Below are positions 23,171-33,465 of a stretch of 64,000 bases of DNA, in pieces (the first letter of the stretch is position 1; the number at the start of each line of letters is the position of its first letter). Made by a program: the position numbers and the translations under genes. This DNA comes from Bimuria novae-zelandiae CBS 107.79 (taxonomy: Eukaryota > Ascomycota > Dothideomycetes > Pleosporales > Didymosphaeriaceae): the NCBI GenBank assembly GCA_010015655.1, contig ML976719.1:247047-311046 (forward strand). Reading direction: 5' to 3'. The notes below the pieces were generated by a model. That model had not been told where the DNA came from, did no database searches, and was given only the letters and a program-made list of their open reading frames with translations.

Positions 23171-23759
23171 TAGTATTTACGCTATTATAACAGGAACAAT
23201 CGCTCGTCGACACGAGAACCCTTGGCCAGTCAAGACAGGATTCGAGATCATCCGAAAACCGACACTCATCCGTATCGGACCAATTTCGGATCTATCAGAC
23301 CGATGGGGAACTACGGATCCGATTCGGACCTATTTTGGATCCATCAGACCGACGGTCAACCTATGGCAGTTATGTGCTAGCTAGCCATCTAGGAAGAGGT
23401 GTATTTAGAGGAGCTTGGGGCCTTTGTAGTTCAGTACCTTTTCCGTATCCTTTCGTACCAGGCCTATAGGCACTTAATTCATTCGAGGCTACATTCTTAT
23501 ACACGCACTCCCATATGCCTCTGCTAGGAGATACGCCAACATCGATCCTTTGAGTGACCTTCGCCGATACAGCTATTAGTAAGTATAGGTAGTTATAGCC
23601 CTTTTTTTTTTTTTTTTTTATAAAAAAATAACTAGCTATAGTCTTGCGTACTAAAAGGCGATAGTCTAAGCTAACTAGTATTTTAAAAAGTTCTTACTAT
23701 ATAATTTAAGCTTAGGTAGGGACCCTAGGTCTAGGTTAAACTAAAAAATTAATATAGTT
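23171..23759. other. Unassigned, mixed composition
   Basis: No gene recognised. At 23200-23390 the composition is normal and contains an imperfect direct repeat built on GGATCYATCAGACCGAYGG. At 23602-23619 there is a run of 18 T followed by ATAAAAAAATA, which could be the complement of a poly(A) tail of a minus-strand retroelement. The rest is AT-rich. Confidence 0.5.
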
Positions 23760-23999
23760 AATAGTTAGCAAGGTCCTTAGTAAAGGCTAAGGTGAAAGGA
23801 AATCGCTAAGGGCAGCGAAAGCAGCGGGTGATTGCTCAGGCGTTGGCAGCCGGTGACGCAGCGGGTAGCTGGGCGGCTGGACGATGGCAGCAGCGGTGCA
23901 GTGTAGCGGCAGGGGACCGGCCCGCCAGTGGCGATGAGCGTAGCGGCGTTCGTGCGGCTGGTGCAGCTGTGAAGGGCGTGCAGGCCGGGCTCATAACCT
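23760..23999 (-). mobile_element. Possible copia 5' leader with primer-binding motif, LTR not proven
   Basis: GC-rich stretch with repeated GCAGCGG-like triplets. At 23984-23998 the minus strand reads GGTTATGAGCCCGGC, the same half-tRNA-Met primer-binding motif seen after the LTRs of elements 1 and 8. A TGATG...CATCA segment (24000-24070) could be a very short LTR, but no second copy supports it. This marks the left edge of the first gene island. Confidence 0.35.
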
Positions 24000-24075
24000 G
24001 ATGAAGTTGAGTGTAAGAGTATACAATTATGTAGGCGGGAAGCCATATACACAAGACCACACCGGCATCACTGCC

Positions 24076-25227
24076 ATGCCCAACGTGGTTGACACCTTCG
24101 CAGACTTCGTCAACAGTAAGTGGAGAGCTCATTGTCAGATACACGCTCATGCCTGCAGTGCCGCCGACACAATCCCCTGCCGAATGAAGGAATTGAAGCG
24201 CCTAGTCGCCGACCTGCAAGGCCAACTCGCGGCCGCAACGAGGAAGGCGTATTCGCTCGAAGGAGAGCTACTCCTCGCATTGAAAGAGCACGACGGGCTG
24301 CGCAATGTGTTGGAACAACTCTTGCCCAAGAAGCCCGGCCCAACGGCGCCCAGTGAGGGTCTAGATAGCCTGCAGTCACAACTGCAAGAGACACAGGCCC
24401 AGCTGTTTGCTTCGCGGTGCCAAACTCTTCATTTAGAAGGATAGATTCTTGAGCATATGCAGTTCGACTGGAAAGAGAGGGCCATAGCCGTTGAGTCGAA
24501 GCTCGAGGAGGCGATTGCAGAGCGTGACCAGGCCCTCGAAGATCAATGGGCGTTCGCGACTGAAATCGGCGTCTTGCAAGAGGAGGCGAGGTTCCGCAGT
24601 AAAGGCACCACCAAGATCGTCGAGCTCGACCAGCGTCTCACTTTGGAGCTACAGTATATGAGGCGCCACCTGCAGACCAAGTATCCACACTCGGAGGCTA
24701 TCCAAATGAGCCTCAACCTTGAGAAGATCCAAGCCAGAGTCCTTCGACGGGCCGCCGAAGCTGGCGTGCACCGCAAATTCTGTGGGAAACAGATCAGAGC
24801 CATTTGGAAGGTGCGCGCCGAGAACCAGCAGCTGCAGGACCGGATCGGCCAGATGCGGGATTCAGCAGCATCATCATCAACGTCGTCATCGCAAGCCCAT
24901 CGCTGCGAATGGGACATGCAGGTCGCCTTCGAGAAGGGGCGGATGCTCCAGAGTCGCCTGTCCTTCCGGGATGGGTACCTACTGTGTTCTCAGCATGTTT
25001 TAGCCGGTGCAAGTCCGTTCGACAAGAGCACCGATATTGTGAAGGTTGCCGAGCGCAAGTACGAAGAGTATACCCGGCTCATTGCCCACGCGTCGGACAA
25101 GGAGTCCAACGACAAGCTATCGTGGGATATCAACAAGTGTCTCCTCGAGTGGGAAGCGGCGCCCGGCAAGAGGCAACACTGGGGACAGCAGGGTGTCGAT
25201 TCAAAAGTCTTCCAATTGTTTTTGTAG
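24076..25227 (+). pseudogene. Coiled-coil protein of unknown function, one in-frame TAG
   Basis: A 383-codon frame interrupted only by TAG at 24442-24444; the frame and the heptad character continue on both sides (TLHLEG, stop, ILEHMQFDWKERA). Starting at MPNVVDTFADFVNSK, the protein has Leu/Glu/Lys/Arg-rich helices over residues about 37-190, a Ser-rich linker, then a helical C-terminal part ending DSKVFQLFL. No signal peptide or membrane segment. The start is uncertain: the Met at 24184 (MKELKRLVADL) is an alternative, and a possible donor GTAAGTGG at 24117 could mean an upstream intron. The TAG most simply comes from CAG. It lies next to a transposon edge. If the TAG is real, the protein is cut at about residue 122. 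No family recognised. Confidence 0.55.
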
Positions 25228-25763
25228 CCAGAGTTGGGCAAGATGCGATGCCTTGGCTACATTCGCTCAACGTTGCAGTACGAAATATCAATGTGTAACT
25301 ATCGGTTGTTGTATTGCCCATCCTGAAGTAACACAAGGGACTAAGACAAAACAGACTAGATGTGACTTCGCTGACCCTGTACCTACCTACGGAATACCTT
25401 TACGGATAGATGTTTTGTATGCATGGTATGCCATTAACTACGGTAGTCTTGGATTGTATTACGTTGCGCAGACTAGGCTCTCACTGTGTTCACGTGTATG
25501 TGAGCAGTTCATATCGTTCTCGTCGTGTAGCTGCCTGCTCAGATCGTCCCGCTTCACGCTCGCGTTGAGAGAGTCGTATTTGACCGAAGGTCTACTACGG
25601 ATAGATCTGATCAGCCCTACCATCCTCCTCGACCCGTGAACCAAACCATGAACATGTTGGCGCCGTGTATTATCCGACAAACAGGAAAAATGACACCGAG
25701 ATAACACCTTGATATGAGGAAGCGTGTCTTGACCACGCATGTTGGCGCTGTGGGCCGCGGCGT
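25228..25763. other. Intergenic, holds one copy of an 88-bp repeat
   Basis: Between the convergent coiled-coil and CCCH genes. The only structure seen is the diverged repeat at 25301-25388, related to 27284-27370. Long open frames here are on shadow strands without coding character. Confidence 0.5.
25301..25388. repeat. Diverged direct repeat, copy 1
   Basis: Shares TTGTATTG, CCATCCTG, AGTAACACAA and GACCCTGT in the same order and spacing with 27284-27370. By eye the identity is roughly three quarters, and several of the differences are transitions. Confidence 0.55.
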
Positions 25764-26890
25764 TCACTTGACGAATTTGGTCTCGAGTATCGGTGGCGAC
25801 GGCGCTGCCCAGCATTGCTTCAGCAACATCCTTCGGAGCCGAGGCGCCCTCTCGTCGAGGTACGTCTCCTCTTCGTCCGTGAATGGCTCGTGTCGAAGCA
25901 GGCAATCTCCACCATAGGGGCAAGGTGCCATCGTCGCCCATGCATAGGCACATAGACCAAAGTCGGCATCATCTGGGCAGCGGGACCAAGTTGGAGGAAG
26001 CTTCTCGCCTCCCGGGAGCTCGGGTCTATCCTTGGCCGTGGAAGGCTTAGCTATAATATAGCTGTACGTTGCGCGACCGTGCAGACCCTGCGCCTGGCTA
26101 GGGGGCTTCATATGAACGTAAGATTCGACGCCACGAGGGAGTTTCAGCCTCAGAGGCGTCGATGCCACCTTGGGTGGCGCGATGACAGTCACTGCCGTAG
26201 GAGCCGTTGGCGCCGTGGGCTCAGCGGTGTTGGGACTGGTGGCGGGAGGCGTCGTGTTCTGGGACAGCTCGTTGGCATTGGGATTCTGCGCAACGGCCCT
26301 CCTCAGATGGGGCGGGATGGATTTGGCCGTGGCCTTCGTCGTCTGTGCAACAGCCTTCCTCAGATGGGGCGGTACGGATTTAGCAGGGGCGCGGGTCTCT
26401 TCTTTGACTTGGTACTCAGCGATCGCGTGCTCCCGAAGCACTTCTAGCTGGTCTGCACGGCCTGCGGCTGCCCTCGTATTGCGGCCTAGGCTACGGGCGA
26501 AGGGGCCGGGAAGCGGTACCGTTGCCTCTATAACGGAGGACGTAGGCGTGGTGTATGCACGGATTGGAGCCCGAAACCCCTCGAACAGGGACGACGGCTT
26601 CGAAGCTGGACAGGATTAGGCATGATCAGACCGGACACTAGGGAAATACGTACCTGGAGACGGGAGCTCGAATTCGTCGCCTGGTCCGCGAAAGGCGAAC
26701 AGGTCAGCCTTGCGGCCCTTGACTTGATAATATCAGCAACTAGGCTATGATTTGCAGACGAATGTACTTACACAATTGACATCCACCCTCGGTCACGGCC
26801 TCTGAGAAATCACTCTCTGTCCCGTCGGCATCGTCGTCGTGGGCACTGTTGGTGTCGGGCAACGGCACGTTGGGATCTGCCGTGCGACTT
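25764..26890 (-). CDS. CCCH zinc-finger protein, spliced, 5' end uncertain
   Basis: Minus-strand gene with three supported exons: about 26772-26887, 26654-26722 and 25764-26605. Introns are 26723-26771 (49 nt, GTAAGT...AAG) and 26606-26653 (48 nt, GTACGT...CAG), and both keep the frame. Across the splices the protein reads EGGCQLFKGRKADLFAFRGP and then GDEFELPSPASKPSSLFEGF. After a long Ala/Pro/Thr-rich region with two copies of a PPHLRKAVAQ-like repeat comes one CCCH finger spaced C-x9-C-x5-C-x3-H (CAYAWATMAPCPYGGDC, then LLRH), followed by an acidic helix. CCCH fingers usually bind RNA; no specific role can be given. The first exon (with the ATG) was not resolved: the acceptor is at 26877 or 26888 and the true start lies to the right. 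The finger spacing matches the gene at 56.2-56.8 kb. Confidence 0.65.
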
Positions 26891-27754
26891 CAGCGCCTCC
26901 GTGTTTTACTTCAGCTCTTTGAGATGTCTTTCCACCGCGATCAGTGTGGCTATTGGAATCAGCAAGTCTCGAAGGAGTGTACCGAGGTGCTGTACTCACT
27001 CGTAGCCACATCTAACCTCTCAGCAGCTCTCTCTGCTCGGCAAGAGCTTCGAACGTTTTTTTGCACGAGCGTGAGCGATGTTGAGGCGCTCCACCCGAAA
27101 TGCCGGCTGGGATATTTCCAAGATTACGCTACCTCCGTGGGCGAGTAGTCTTTCATCGCGTGGGATCCGGTCGTCGTCTAAGTGACGTTGAGCGTGAAGG
27201 TGGGAGTGGCAACACCACCGTGACTTCCACGAGAAACTTCAGTGTCCTCTAGAAACTTCGGTTAGGAGAAGTTATGCGTTAGAATCGATTATTGTATTGT
27301 CCATCCTGGAGTAACACAAAGGACAAAGTCGACACAGAATGAAGCTGTCTTCGACGACCCTGTGCTTACCTGGATGAGTATATTGCCGCAGATCTGAACT
27401 ATGCCAGATTGTTCTGCTGCGACATTTTTCTTTTTCGGAGATACAGCACGGAGTTATCACTACTTAGTTAGGCTTAGCGCGAGGTAGGCGATGAATGATG
27501 GCGCCCGATATTCGCGATAGTCGCAATGCATCTTGTGTCTCTGGAACGGAAATGATCTTGTCGTTTCGTTGTGCATTACAATTTAAGCTTCATGTCCGCT
27601 ATGTCTCTGATGGGAGCACCTGGGCATCTCGCGCAGGCCGTGACGTGATTCGTGGCGCTCTCGCACAGCAGCAGCGGAAGCGGCAGCGAGGGGTGACTGC
27701 TCGATCTCACAACAACCCTTATACTCCGACCTCCTCCATTCTCACGCGTACAAA
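26891..27754. other. Intergenic between divergent genes
   Basis: Holds the unresolved 5' exon(s) of the CCCH gene on the minus strand (a short helical segment KTFEALAEQRELLRG is readable near 27050), repeat copy 2, and the upstream region of the dehydrogenase gene. Nothing else was recognised. Confidence 0.4.
27284..27370. repeat. Diverged direct repeat, copy 2
   Basis: Second copy in the same orientation, about 2 kb to the right. The two copies flank the CCCH gene at 25764-26890. Confidence 0.55.
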
Positions 27755-28534
27755 ATGGCGCGCATCTTCATAACCGGATCGTCGGACGGGCTCGGCTCCA
27801 CCGTCGCCAACCGCCTCATCTCGCGCGGCCATCGCGTCGTCCTCCACGCACGCAACGCCCAACGCGCCTCGGACGCGACTGCCGCGTGCCCCAAGGCCGA
27901 AACCGTCGTCACAGGAGACCTCTCCAGCATCTCCGAGACCAAGAAGCTTGCTGAGGACGTTAACAAGCTCGGCGCGTTCGATGTCGTGATCCACAACGCT
28001 GGCCTCTACCGCGGGCCCTATCGCGAAACCGTCGATGGCATTCCCGCTCTCGCAGCCGTCAACACGCTCGCGCCGTACATCCTCACGTGCCTGATAAAGC
28101 ATCCGAAGAGGCTGGTCTTCGTGAGCAGCGACATGCACCAGAGCGGCGACGACAGCCTGGAGGATATACTGTGGCAGAGGCGGGGGGAGAAGGAGTACAA
28201 CGATGTCAAGGCCTATCGCGCGAGCAAGGTCCATAACGTCATCTTTGCCAAGGCATTTGGCAGGCGGTGGCCGGACGTCAAGAGCAACTCGTTGGATCCG
28301 GGGTGGCTGCCTACGAAGATGGGTGGAGCGCATGCGAGTGGAGATGTAGAGGCCGCGGTTGCGACATATGTCATGCTGGCCGAGGGTGAGGAGAAAGATG
28401 CGCAGCGCAGCGGGATATACTACAATCCTGGGCCCATCGAGGGGAAGGCACAAGCTGGGTGCGATGACGAGGACAAGCAGGAGAGGTTGCTGAGCATATG
28501 CGCTGAGTTTACAGGGGTGCAGGTACCTGAGTGA
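27755..28534 (+). CDS. Short-chain dehydrogenase/reductase (SDR)
   Basis: Single-exon gene of 259 residues, a normal length for a classical SDR. SDRs are Rossmann-fold NAD(P)-dependent oxidoreductases, usually cytosolic. The cofactor motif TGSSDGLG is at residues 7-14, HNAG at 80-83, the catalytic Ser at 124 or 125 in VFVSSD, and the catalytic YRASK (Tyr154, Lys158); DPGW follows at 181-184. The Arg in HARNAQRAS after the second strand hints at NADPH preference (inference). The start at MARIFITGSS is natural because the first strand begins at once. No stops or RIP marks. The substrate cannot be deduced, and the neighbours do not form a recognisable pathway. Confidence 0.9.
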   Translation: MARIFITGSSDGLGSTVANRLISRGHRVVLHARNAQRASDATAACPKAETVVTGDLSSISETKKLAEDVNKLGAFDVVIHNAGLYRGPYRETVDGIPALAAVNTLAPYILTCLIKHPKRLVFVSSDMHQSGDDSLEDILWQRRGEKEYNDVKAYRASKVHNVIFAKAFGRRWPDVKSNSLDPGWLPTKMGGAHASGDVEAAVATYVMLAEGEEKDAQRSGIYYNPGPIEGKAQAGCDDEDKQERLLSICAEFTGVQVPE

Positions 28535-29088
28535 GGGTGTGGAGAAGCACCTGCGAGAGATGTTCGAAGTGGTGATATACCCTAGGATCGTTCCAGAAAC
28601 TTCAAAATCATCTTGACAGTTATCGAGCAGTCGCAGTCATACGGCTGATACTTCTCTAACTACACAATCGTGCGAATAGCCCGAAAGTGCATTCTGCAGC
28701 AAGTTACCCTAAGGCCCATGAAATATACAAAGGCTTTCTACCGCTTCACGCCCAAAATTGAACGACCCAACTGCGATTATTGCCAGGTCGAGCGTGTGCT
28801 TTCATGCCTCGGCACCTCCAGCTTCTAATATCATATGCATCCAACACCCACCCAAGGGTTGTTGCACGACGAATTCGGTTACTGATCCAACCGGTCCTTT
28901 ACGCATCAAAACCGGCATAAATGTCAGCCCGACTCCCTGACCTGAGCTGAAAACTCCACTCTTCAATCATCGTGCTTCTCAGTCGTACAGCCAAGGAGAA
29001 GCATTGCTCCGCGTTAAGCGGGGTAAACACCGATCTACTCGTATTGCAGCGATCCTTCCAACTAAACCCAACCTCACCTTTCCCGGCC
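28535..29088. other. Intergenic region
   Basis: Lies between two tandem genes. Short open frames only, no repeat or RNA feature seen. The region just before 29089 should hold the promoter and leader of the paraoxonase-like gene. Confidence 0.5.
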
Positions 29089-30568
29089 ATGTCTCGGCGT
29101 CCTTTTATTTTCGGTTCCCTGCTCGTTGCCTTTGGTGCAGCTGTCTGGCAGCTCATGGTACGAGATGCATTATTGATTGTGTTGGGCATAGGCCGAGTGA
29201 TCCAAACAGTCGACGAATTTCCGTATACGTGTCGCACGATTGATGATGAGAGATTGACGGCTTGCGAGGATCTGTGGCTAGACGATGAACAGAGAATGTA
29301 AGCTTTACACCCTTTCGCGAAGTTATACTAACGATTCCGTAACCAGCGTGTACGCTGCATGTGCAACCACCCAGGGTCGACTAGCTTGGAACCAGGCGTA
29401 AGTATGCACTCAAAACTTTACATCGCACACATGTATTGATCAACGGCCAGCGTTGGCAGGGTGAACGTCTCCGCGCGCCGCACATCAGGCACAGACTTCC
29501 TGGCGCTGTCGGTCGACCAACAGTTGGAGAATGGCTCTTTCCCCATTCAGCCCATTGGTCTCTCGGGCTACATATCTAACAGTGGTGATTCGTCGATTGA
29601 TGTCCTAGGCTTTGATGCTGAAATCACACCTGAGAACACGGTGCATTTCTACCTTACCAACCAGCGGCCGCCGGTTGACGCACAGGGTAATTATATCGAT
29701 GCTAGCGTGATTGGAGCGAATTCGACCATTGAAGGTAAGTGCATGCTATCCAGGTTGCAGGATTTCGAGTTGAGTGGTGTTTGTAGTGTTCGAGCACGAC
29801 CGGGGTTCAAGCACTATGAGGCATGTGCGGACGATCTGGGACCCGGAGAACGTCTACACGCCAAATAACGTCGCGGCTATTGGAGGTGGAGAGTTTGTTC
29901 TGACAAATGATCATACTCGTTTGTTGAACTGGCGTAGAAGCCTCGACTTCTACATCGGCGGTGGCGGCGTCTCGCATTGCGACGCTTCCGGAAAATGCAC
30001 GACCGTCACCCCTCCACGCGCGTTCAAGATGCCAAATGGGCTCGCCCGCGGCTTGGATGGCCTCATTTACGTCCCATCTTCTGTTACTGGCACGATCACT
30101 GTGTACTCCATCAACCGCCCCGATCCTAATGCATCCCTCGCCTCCGAGCCTAAGCTCACTATCCTGGACACCATCCATGTCGGCATGGGGCTCGACAACA
30201 TAGCCCTCGATTTAGACGGCGACCTGTGGGCCGCGGGCTTCGCGGATGGCATAAAGTTGATGAAGTGGATGGAGGATCCGGTTGGGGAAAGGGTGCCGAG
30301 CACAGTGTGGAGGGTTAGGAAGAAGCATGGAGATGTAAGTGGGTATCAAGTGGACAAGGTCATAGAGGATAGCAAGGCGAGGATTCTGAATGCGGTCACT
30401 ACTATACGGCATGATACCAAGACGGGGCGGCTGTTTATGGGAGGTGAGTGGAGTGTAAATTTCGAGCTTTGCGGGGCCGGAATGCGGTGTGAGGGTCTGA
30501 AGAGGTGCTAATTCAATACAGGTGCTTTCAATGAGTTTGTGGTCTGCGAGCCGAAGACATTCGATTGA
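29089..30568 (+). CDS. Paraoxonase/arylesterase family protein
   Basis: Five exons: 29089-29297, 29347-29397, 29451-29734, 29787-30443 and 30522-30568. The four introns (49, 53, 52 and 78 nt) are all GT-AG and keep the frame, giving 415 residues. The N-terminus MSRRPFIFGSLLVAFGAAVW is a signal peptide or signal anchor, so the enzyme probably faces the secretory lumen or cell exterior. Family features include the ACEDLWLDDEQR segment, GRLAWNQAVG, the Trp-Asp-Pro-Glu stretch leading into VYTPNNVAAI, FVLTNDH, and a late MGGAFNEFVVCEP. Paraoxonases are calcium-bound six-bladed propellers that hydrolyse esters and lactones; the Asn and Asp ligands in NNV, TNDH and LDNIALD fit this (family knowledge). 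The last intron was chosen because it restores the C-terminal family motif. Substrate unknown. Confidence 0.85.
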
Positions 30569-31036
30569 GACGCGCACTACAGGAATCTGGACTGGGTGGA
30601 AGGAGCAAACCGAACGATCGAGGGGAGACCGAGTATCTCGATCATACATGCGTACCTATTCGTGGTCAGTTCGTCTTCTTTTCACATAGCAGCGAAGAGC
30701 GCCAATCCCAGAGAGATGCACGACGCGCGCTCTCTCGGTCAGGGTGGACCAGCCCGGCCACATTGCCAGCTCTACAAAACGATCATTACTGTAGTTTAGT
30801 TAGTAGCGAGCGTGCAGATTCTCTTTGTCTAAATTGGACTTTCTTCTTGCATTGTCAGTCCAAGCCACACGCTGCCTTTCAGAACAGACAAAGACGGAAG
30901 GTGCCATGGCTGGCGCAATATTTCTTTGTACTATTTTTAGGCCTTCAGTAGCACCCCACCTTTAACAACCCCCAGCATCACAGGACGAACGACTTTCTAG
31001 ATTTCCCAAACAGCATTCTCACACTGGACAGTACCA
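30569..31036. other. Intergenic region
   Basis: No gene recognised. Contains the 3' flank of the paraoxonase-like gene and the upstream region of the zinc-finger pseudogene. Confidence 0.5.
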
Positions 31037-33081
31037 ATGCACAAATTCCGCGGCCAAACCTGCGACACGGACTCGTGGACGAAAAGAGAGCACCCGCCAG
31101 ATGATTCTTCCCCTTTGATTTCGACTACCATCCAAGAAATCCTGAAAAGCGTGACTGGTTCAAGCGAAATTATGAACGGGCATCGAAAGAGCTTTGTGAA
31201 AAGGCAGAACGGCAGAAGAAATATGCACAACGGCGCGCCAGCTACGAGATGGACGTCGAATATGATTGGGGTGTCATGAGCGACGAAGATCAAAAGGCAG
31301 ATATTGCGCAGAGATTACGTGTGCCGGTGGATGACGTGCAAAGCATCCTTCGATCGGGTTCTATTGTGCAGTTGACATTCGATATTCGCAGAGCCCAGAT
31401 CAAGCAAAGGCCGCTTTACAGAGACGTTGGAGAGGAAGGGGACGAAGGAGTTCGTGGTGTATGGTATGAGCCTCACCCTCTACTTACCACGGAGTTGGAT
31501 CCCTAGCGGGGCCCTTATTGGGTCACAGAATACGAAAGAGAGGTCGCTCGTGCGCAAGAATTGAGTCTTAAGCCGATTCTGGATGCACCGCCAGCTTATT
31601 TGGACCTGCCTTGGCAGGAACTACTACATCCAGACCATGTTATGACCGTTGAGGAATTCTTAGTCTACTTCCCAAACCATGTCGCACGCTGGCCTGGCCT
31701 CGCAATTGCGCTGCGCTGGACGAATTGGAACCGTCTTTTCTACCGCGCAGCTCGTATCATCAATCTTGCGCGGGGATCTCATCAAACGCCAAACCGCGCC
31801 GACCTGCACACGGAGGTGCTTCCACTCCAGATGAAGGTAAGGAGGGCGATACGAGAAATTCTCACCGGATACGATCCCGCGACTTTCGAGCCCATCAATG
31901 CTACTGCGGAAGAGGTTGCGTCGATCCGATTCAAGCACCCGGCAGGACAACAGCAAAGCACCACCTTGTGCACGTTGGAGGAAGCTGCTGGCTACGTCAC
32001 CGGCATCAACGAGTTTCAAGACGGCGGTCCGTTCTCGCAGATGATGAAGCAGTTCCAACCAACCACGGAAGCAGTGCCAACGCCTACTGTTCCGGACTTC
32101 AACGCTGGATTCGGAGACATGAAAGCCTACCACACGTACAAAATGGAAAAGAGAGACGACTTCGCCGGATGGCCCCAGCAGTTGCCCAACCCTCCATTCG
32201 AAGTGTGCCATGCTGCAGATTGCGAAAGGTTTGACTGCGACAAGGTGCACGAAAGCGACGACCAGTACAAGCAGTGGATGGAGGAGACGACGCGCCATGT
32301 GCAAGTCCCTTACGCCGGCCATGACCAGCAAGCGTCCGCCAACAATAGTAGTACGCAAGCCAACCCCTCCAGCAACGGCAACGGCAACAGCGCGCCCACC
32401 GAAGAATGCCCCTTGAAGACAGCCTGCACAAATCCCACCTGCGCCCACGGCCACTGCGGCCCATGGACCCGCACAAACGTTCACCTTGCCTTCGCCAACG
32501 GGTGCAGCTCCAAAGAGCGCTGTACAGACCCCACCTGTGCGTGCGCCCACGTCTCCTAGGCGCACCTCTTCGACGGCAAGGGTCCCGAGGGCAATGACAA
32601 CGGCACGAACGGCGAAACCCGCACGGCGAAATGGCAGCAACAGTGCAAAAGCAGAGAATGCAGGAATGCGAACTGTTGGTTTGGACACCGCGGGCCACAG
32701 ACGAATCCGAATGTGCAGCCGGCGTTTGGGGACAATCCGAGGTGTTGGAAGGATAGGGCGTGTACGAATAAGAAGTGTGATCAGTCGCATTCTTCACCTG
32801 CGAGGGATGATGGGGGGAGTGGCGGAGGTGGTGGAAGGGGTGGTAGGGGCAGAGGCGACGGAGGAGGTAGGGGACCGGGACGCGGAGATGGTAGCCACAA
32901 TGGAGGCGGGAGAGGAGGAGGTAATGATAGAGGGGGTAGCGGAGGTAGAGGAGGAGACCGTCGGTCACCAGATAACAACCGAGGAGGAGGAGGGGGAGGA
33001 GGAGTAGGACGCGGTGCTGGTAATAGTGGCGGCCGTGGCGGCGGGCGAGGCAGAGGTCGTGGCAGACGCTCAGATCGTTGA
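31037..33081 (+). pseudogene. Nab2-like multi-CCCH / RGG-box RNA-binding protein, three lesions
   Basis: A coherent coding sequence of about 681 codons with three breaks. It starts MHKFRGQTCDTDSWTKR. At a run of four C (31110-31113) the frame must move by one base to continue as FDFDYHPRNPEKRDWFKRNY. In-frame TAG codons follow at 31504-31506 (after TELDP) and 32557-32559 (after CAHVS), and clear protein resumes after each. The C-terminal part has five fingers of the C-x4/5-C-x4-C-x3-H type (for example CPLKTACTNPTC and CWKDRACTNKKC, each followed by x3-H), the spacing of Nab2/ZC3H14 poly(A)-binding fingers. A Gly/Arg-rich RGG tail of about 95 residues follows, ending GRGRRSDR. The usual role of this type is nuclear mRNA binding (family inference). 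No intron was seen. Sequence or assembly error could explain the frameshift but hardly both TAGs. Confidence 0.75.
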
Positions 33082-33465
33082 ACCAGACGAAGTTCAGGCA
33101 AATACAGCTCTTCTCGATTGCGCGTATATTTTGTTGCATTTGTTCTTATTAGTGATTTATCTTACAATAGAAGCTTAGTTTTACGCTTAGAACGCTCTAT
33201 GGGGTTTCCAGCCATGCGTTTATTACTGTCTTCGATTAGCTGTACTCAATTGGATAGGTTTCATGGACACGAGAGCCCAATCTCGGCGATTGTGTAGACA
33301 AATTCCATTCCATGTTCAAGCACAAAATCACGGAATCATTAGTCAATTTCATCTATTACCCCCTCACTCCCAAGATCAAGATTACCAGAGCAGGATACCC
33401 AAACTCCCCTCCCACTACACCAACCTCGAAGTTCTCCTGTATACCCCTCCAAGCTTCCCTCACCC
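33082..33465. other. Intergenic region between convergent genes
   Basis: AT-rich near 33130-33200 where 3' ends would lie; otherwise C-rich on the plus strand. No feature recognised. Confidence 0.45.

Noticed and set aside
23600..23640. LINE 3' end marked by the T18 run
   Set aside because: No reverse transcriptase or clear target duplication was seen; kept only as a note.
23925..24000. Possible initiator tRNA-Met gene, because GGGCTCATAACCTGA resembles the anticodon arm
   Set aside because: No matching acceptor stem, D arm or T-loop follows; the same motif sits next to LTRs elsewhere, so it is a primer-binding site.
27719..28453. 244-codon minus-strand frame opposite the dehydrogenase
   Set aside because: The plus strand has all SDR motifs in one frame; the antisense frame has none.
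27755..30568. Biosynthetic gene cluster formed by dehydrogenase, esterase and transporter
   Set aside because: No backbone synthase is present, the transporter is over 20 kb away behind a transposon block, and spacing is ordinary.
306..32559. TAG reassigned to an amino acid in this genome
   Set aside because: VPS24 and the gene at 57766 end correctly at TAG, and RIP explains the in-frame TAGs.
31660..33139. Long minus-strand frames (up to 376 and 346 codons) opposite the zinc-finger gene
   Set aside because: They are Arg/Leu/Val-rich shadows of a GC-rich coding strand; the plus frame holds the CCCH and RGG motifs.
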